A DNA stretch of 64,000 bases from Pilatotrama ljubarskyi. Its lineage: Eukaryota > Basidiomycota > Agaricomycetes > Polyporales > Polyporaceae. The position numbers were made by a program, and so were the translations under genes. Below are positions 59,642 to 64,000 of this stretch, piece by piece. The notes under the pieces are model-generated. The model was not told the DNA's origin and did no database searches. It was given only the letters and a program-made list of their open reading frames with translations. How positions within the stretch are numbered: the stretch's first letter is position 1; each line of letters begins with the position of its first letter. The DNA is taken from the NCBI GenBank assembly GCA_022385805.1, contig MU277741.1:61473-125472 (forward strand). The letters run 5' to 3'.

Positions 59642-62218
59642 ATGCAAGACGTACTCCCGCAGCCTCGAAGCGATCCTTTCGGCACCCTTGGAGATGGCCT
59701 TAGTCGTCCTCGACTCGCCCCGCTCTTTACCCACCACGAGCAGTCGGATTCATCGCCATCGGTTTTTCATGACTCGCGTACGCAGAGCTCACACGTGGAG
59801 ATTCCACACGCCTTAGGTCACTCCGACGCCACCAAGAGGTCTTCGAACGATGACCGACTCGACCCGGACCAGAAGATATCGCAAGCACTAGGGCTCTCCA
59901 TCTCTCCACCGACGATTCTCGCCTTGTCTGAGCCAGAGCCGCTGAACCACAGGCCAGGGTCTCCGCTAGCTTCACCGCTATCTGTGAACGAGTTCTCTGA
60001 GCCCGATCTGTCTTCCTCTCCCGCCGCGCTCTTCCTGTCTGCCTTCAGCCCGTCTACATCTGAGCGGCTTCTCGCTCCGGATGATGAGGGCTCGGTCGTT
60101 GCAGGTTACACTCTTGGACCCATCGTAGGGCATGGTGGGTTCTCCATCATACGCACCGCCTCCTCTGCGCAGGGTGGGACGGTCGCTGTCAAGATCGTTC
60201 GACGCTCGGATCTTGACAAGCAACCCGATCCCGTACTGGCGCGCAAGAGCCTTCAGCGCGAAGCCGCCGTATGGGGTGCCCTCAATCACGAACATATCCT
60301 GCCTCTCTTCACAGTCAACCATACGCCGTACGCCGATTTCTTCATCACCTTGTATTGCCCGGCAGGGAGTCTGTTTGACATCCTGAAGCGTGACGGTCGT
60401 CCCGCGCTGCCGCAGGACGACGCGGGGATGATGTTCAGGCAGGTGGTGCGAGGGCTGCGGTACATGCATGAGGTGGCGGGCTACGTGCATGGGGACCTGA
60501 AGCTGGAGAATGTGCTTGTAGACGAGATGGGTGTTTGTAAGATCGCCGACTTCGGAATGGCACGAAAAATCGGTGAGATCGACGACGATCTCGAGAGTGA
60601 AGAAGACGAAGAGCAGGCAATAGGCTCAAGCGACGGCTCGCTCCGGACACGCACTCTATCCCAAGCGCCATCCTTCGCAAGACGATCCCTCGGTAAGCAA
60701 GCGGGCATTCCTGCGTTGCTCAACCTCAAGCGGCGTCATGCTGGTCCCCGCCACCGCAATTCGAGCCCATATCCCTCAGCGAGCACGTCATCTCCAGCCG
60801 TCCCGAATCGATGCTTTGCACCTGGCTCACTGCCGTATGCAGCTCCCGAGCTGTTGCTTCCGCCAAACCATTCACCATACGCCGCCAGTCCTGCTCAGGA
60901 CATCTGGGCTTTGGGAGTCATGCTTTACGCATTGCTCACGGGGAAGCTCCCGTTTTCTGACTCTTTCGAGCCCCGCTTGCAAATGAAAATCCTTCACGGT
61001 ACGTAAATCTGAGTAAACTCGACAGCTCCCAGGAAAGAGGCTTATCGACTACCCGTCCGAATTTTAGGTGTTTTTGATATGCCGCAGGACATCGGTCGCA
61101 GTGGCGAACAAGTCCTGCAGGGTTGCCTCGAGCGATCAGTTCCAAATCGCTGGACCATCGCCATGGTGGACGAGGTAGCCTGGGGCATAGGGTGGGGCTC
61201 TGCAGCAGACGACGTGACGCCACCTCCAGAGGCTGCGCTCTCCTGCCGCGTCTCGCGCTCTCCATCGCGCTCTCGCGCGATGTCTCGCAAAGATAACGCC
61301 GTGGACGACTCAGAGAGCCGACGCTCATCCTCCCGCGCGGCTCGTTCCGCCAGTCGCTCGACGTCCGCTGTCCGGACGTCCAGCCGAAGCAAGTCGAGAG
61401 CAGCCCATCGTCATACATACGACCATCAGTTTCCCCACCCATTGCTCCAGACCGAGCGCCATCCAGCCCATCCGCTGCCGACGCAGCCCAGTCTGTCGTC
61501 GCTCACCAACGCCATCCTCCGTACGAGCTCGAGCACGTCCTCGGACTCTGCGAGCACCCCAGATTCCGCGATCGTTCTCCAGCCCAGCCTATCGAACGAC
61601 TCCGACATGGAGCGCGAGCGCGGACGCATGCCCCGCCCGCGCCTACAGGCAGACCTCTCCCTGTCGCGTTCCCGCAGCCCTCATGACCTCCCTGCCACCC
61701 CGAAAGATCTATCGATCGATAGCGCACTGCGCCGAGCGAAGTCTCCACCATCCAGAGCGATCCTCACCACCGATCTTGACCACTCTGTCTCCGAGCTGGA
61801 CACCCTCGACGAAGACGCTCGATGGCACCTCAGCCCGAGCGTTGATGAGGAGGGCTCTGCGGCGCGCAGCCGCAGCCGGGACGTCGACATGGACTCTCCC
61901 GTTTCGCGCTCGTCTTCCGGTGCTCGGCGTGGACGCGACTCCCACCGTGCGTTCTCGCGCTCGCGCGACGAGCTGCGGAGGATCATGCGCAACGAGAGCA
62001 TGCCGCCCGCATTCTCGCCCTCCTCGTCGTGGACGTCGTCCGCGGCAAAGGAGCCGGGATGGTACTCGTCCGGACACGCTTCGGTCGCGACGGCTGCGAC
62101 GCCCATGCCGATCCCAATCAACGGGCCCGCACCTGGGCGAAGCAAGAGCTTAGGCCCTGATCGAGCGCGTCATGCGCTGTATAGGCCTTTGGTGTCTACT
62201 GCACATCAGGGGGACTAG
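59642..62218 (+). CDS. Serine/threonine protein kinase with long activation-segment insert
   Basis: Two exons (59642-60998 and 61068-62218) give 835 residues. A disordered N-terminus of about 155 residues precedes the kinase domain: glycine loop VGHGGFSIIR, lysine in VAVKIVRR, Glu helix LQREAAVWGALNHEHIL, catalytic loop YVHGDLKLENVL (HGD instead of HRD), metal loop KIADFGMAR, then about 100 acidic and Ser/Arg-rich residues before GSLPYAAPELLLPP, followed by DIWALGVMLYALLTGKLPF. The C-terminal 370 residues are disordered and rich in SR, SP and SRSRS patches. It looks catalytically competent. It resembles fungal CAMK-like/Hal-type kinases but I cannot assign a named orthologue. Confidence 0.88.
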
Positions 62219-62622
62219 GCATACTGGATTCAGTAGTGATGATAGGTCGTCCTCTTCTTTCCTGCACATACTCTTATGACATCACGTCGTTGTACTGATA
62301 CCCTCACTCGTTCTGCTACTTTCACCTGCCATCCCCGCTCTCATGCGCATATGCATCACATAGCTCAGCAAGTCCGCCTTTTTTCATCTCTTCCATTAGG
62401 TCTCCGTGAAGTTCTGTGGTTTACGCGTACCTTGATAATGATACATAGTGTCAAAATACGAATGTGTCTATGGCTTACATCTACGTGTACACATAGCCCC
62501 GTGTCCGATATCCTATCGCTACTACTCTCTCTCCAGTCATCCTGTCCTGCATCTCTGCAACTTTGTACCATAGCACGTCTCATACCTTCGCACAATCAAG
62601 CAAGCATATCTGCCGCGTGAAA
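62219..62622. other. Convergent intergenic region
   Basis: 404 bases between the kinase stop and the stop of a minus-strand P450, so 3' UTR sequence of both. Nothing else was recognised. Confidence 0.4.
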
Positions 62623-64000
62623 TCATCGGTTGTCGTCGTACTTCTCGAAGACCAGCAGGCATTTCTGCCCCTTCGGCCGGGTTGAGATCGTTTGGTCGTC
62701 CATCTCCATCGGGGCGTCCATATCTGGGGCGACACGCGTACGATATGTCGAGTATACCTTCTTGAGCAGGAGCTTCATCTCTAGGAGTGCAAGGCTGTTC
62801 GACAGGACCCTTCTCAGAGACGCATTCTCGCCGTATTACAGACGACTTACTTCTTTCCGATACAGCCCCTCCCACCTGCAGCGAACGCGAAGAACAGCTG
62901 GTTCCTCTCCGCCGCATTCTCGGGGTCTAGCCATCGCTCCGGGCGGAACTCTTCCGGAAAGGGGAACACGTCCGCGTCGAGTCGGTGCAGCGTATGCGGC
63001 TGGCAGCTGACGATCGTGCCTCCAGGGAGCCACAACCCATCCACGGCCTTACCTCCGGCAGGTACGACTCTCGGGAAGCTCATCGGGATGGGGCTGAACA
63101 CGCGTAAACCCTCTTTCACGACCGCGTCGAGGTAAAGAAGGTCGTCCAGGGGCATGGAAGGATTCGCAACGAGCTCGGCGTGCAGACGGTCCTGGACATG
63201 GTGGGAGGGCGGGAGCGAGAGCTGATGCATGAGGAAGCAGAGACCGTCGCCGGTCGTGTCGATCCCTGCTGCGAGGTGGTCCATGCATTCGGACGCGGCG
63301 GCTTTGTAGTCGCTGTCCTCGGGCTCATACGTGCGCAGCTTGTGCAGGACGGTATGGGGCGACACGGTTGCGTTCCGCGCGGTGTCGAGGACGTAGCGCG
63401 TGACTAGACCGTCGGTGCGACGCTTGCTGATGCTGCTGACCTTGCTCAGCAGCCGTGCAAGGCGCGGAAAATAGTATCGGAAATATTGCTCTGTGGATAG
63501 GCGTCATGCATGCTGGACAAGACGGCGGGGAAGGAGGTGAAGAATAACATACTCCGGAGGCCGTTAGAGTAGGATAGCTCCTTCATCATCTCCAGATCGT
63601 GCGGGTCGGTGAGAGAATGCAGACCGTGTGGATAGAAGAGGTGACCGGTGATGCCGTCGAGTGCATAGCAGTGTAATAGCACCTGGTGCACGGGCCATAG
63701 TATTCAGCAATCGTCTCAATGTGGCGAGGAGGGACGTACGTAGATATCGACACTCCGGCCGAGGCTCTCTGCGCATTTGGCGACAAACGCATCTACATGC
63801 TCTTGGATCATGGACGTCACTTCCGGGCGCATCACGTTCAGCTTGTTGTATCGCTCTGCGAACCGTTTCTTTGTGTCCGCATGCTGAAAATGCGGTGTAG
63901 CATGAGTATCATACTCGTTGAGACATCCCTCGGGGTGTACATTTGCCTACCTTTCCTCGTTCCAGTGTGGAAAACATATTCCTGTACACAGCAGCACCTA
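62623..64000 (-). CDS. Cytochrome P450, C-terminal part (runs off the right edge)
   Basis: The N-terminal exons lie beyond the window. Visible in order: KKRFAERYNKLNVMRPEVT, VDAFVAKCAESLGRSVDIY, ALDGITGHLFYPHGLHSLTD, KQYFRYYFPRLARLLSKV, I-helix MDHLAAGIDTTGDGLCFLMH, K-helix EGLR in VKEGLRVFSPIPMSFPR, FPEEFRPERWLDPEN, heme loop FAAGGRGCIGKNLALLEMKL and the ending KCLLVFEKYDDNR with TGA at 62623-62625. The KN of the heme loop spans an intron. An apparent frame shift near 63500 is explained by a GTATGT..CACAG intron, so no break is needed. It resembles fungal P450s of the benzoate/pisatin-type clan rather than the P450 at 33.7 kb; substrate unknown. Confidence 0.87.

Noticed and set aside
63446..63560. 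Frame shift in the right-edge P450 that would make it a pseudogene
   Set aside because: A GTATGT donor after GGCCTCCGGA and a CCACAG acceptor join the frames to give NGLRKQYFRYYFPRLARLL, the expected P450 sequence, so it is an intron.

Overview
The window is eukaryotic nuclear DNA from a filamentous basidiomycete, most likely an Agaricomycete and perhaps a wood-decay polypore (inference). Genes are dense and lie on both strands. Introns are short (about 45-110 nt), with GT..AG ends and CTAAC/CTGAC-like branch points. The gene families fit this placement: a Tsp2-type tetraspanin, CYP505 P450-reductase fusions, several other P450s, a GH131 glucanase, a sedolisin and an ankyrin-MYND protein. No tRNA, rRNA, CRISPR array or clear transposon was recognised. 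Exon ends were worked out by hand from splice signals and protein continuity, so terminal coordinates are firmer than internal ones.

Layout. 0-5 kb: the tail of an unknown gene, V-ATPase subunit c (eight exons) and a SUN-like Slp1 family ER membrane protein. 5-12.5 kb: a tandem CYP505 pair on the minus strand, one a full P450-reductase fusion and the other a P450 that stops in the linker. 13.7-21.4 kb: ALG11, a single-pass membrane protein, a Tsp2 tetraspanin and thioredoxin reductase. 22-30 kb: two paralogous FMN-dependent 2-hydroxyacid oxidases flanking a long gene-poor stretch and a small membrane protein. 31.7-39.2 kb: a doubtful small ORF, a CCDC25 homologue, a microsomal P450 tail-to-tail with a 2-oxoglutarate/Fe(II) oxygenase, and a small charged protein. 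40-46.6 kb: PRMT3 and RPAP1, head to head. 47-54 kb: a secreted protein with 11 repeats of 18 residues, a GH131 enzyme and a sedolisin. 54.6-64 kb: Ssr4 head to head with a HIT hydrolase, an ankyrin-MYND protein, a non-RD kinase with a large activation-segment insert, and a P450 running off the right edge.

How they work together. Most genes are housekeeping: vacuole acidification, ER folding and N-glycosylation, redox, transcription and chromatin. Between them lie accessory oxidative and secreted functions. Nothing in the sequence proves a biosynthetic cluster. The most unusual signals are internal microexons of 7, 10 and 13 nt (one supplies the metal-binding Asp of the 2OG oxygenase), the CYP505 copy without its reductase, a GC-AG intron in one FMN oxidase where its paralogue has GT-AG, a mitochondrial-presequence-like extension of thioredoxin reductase that lacks an ATG, and start codons that may be split by introns.
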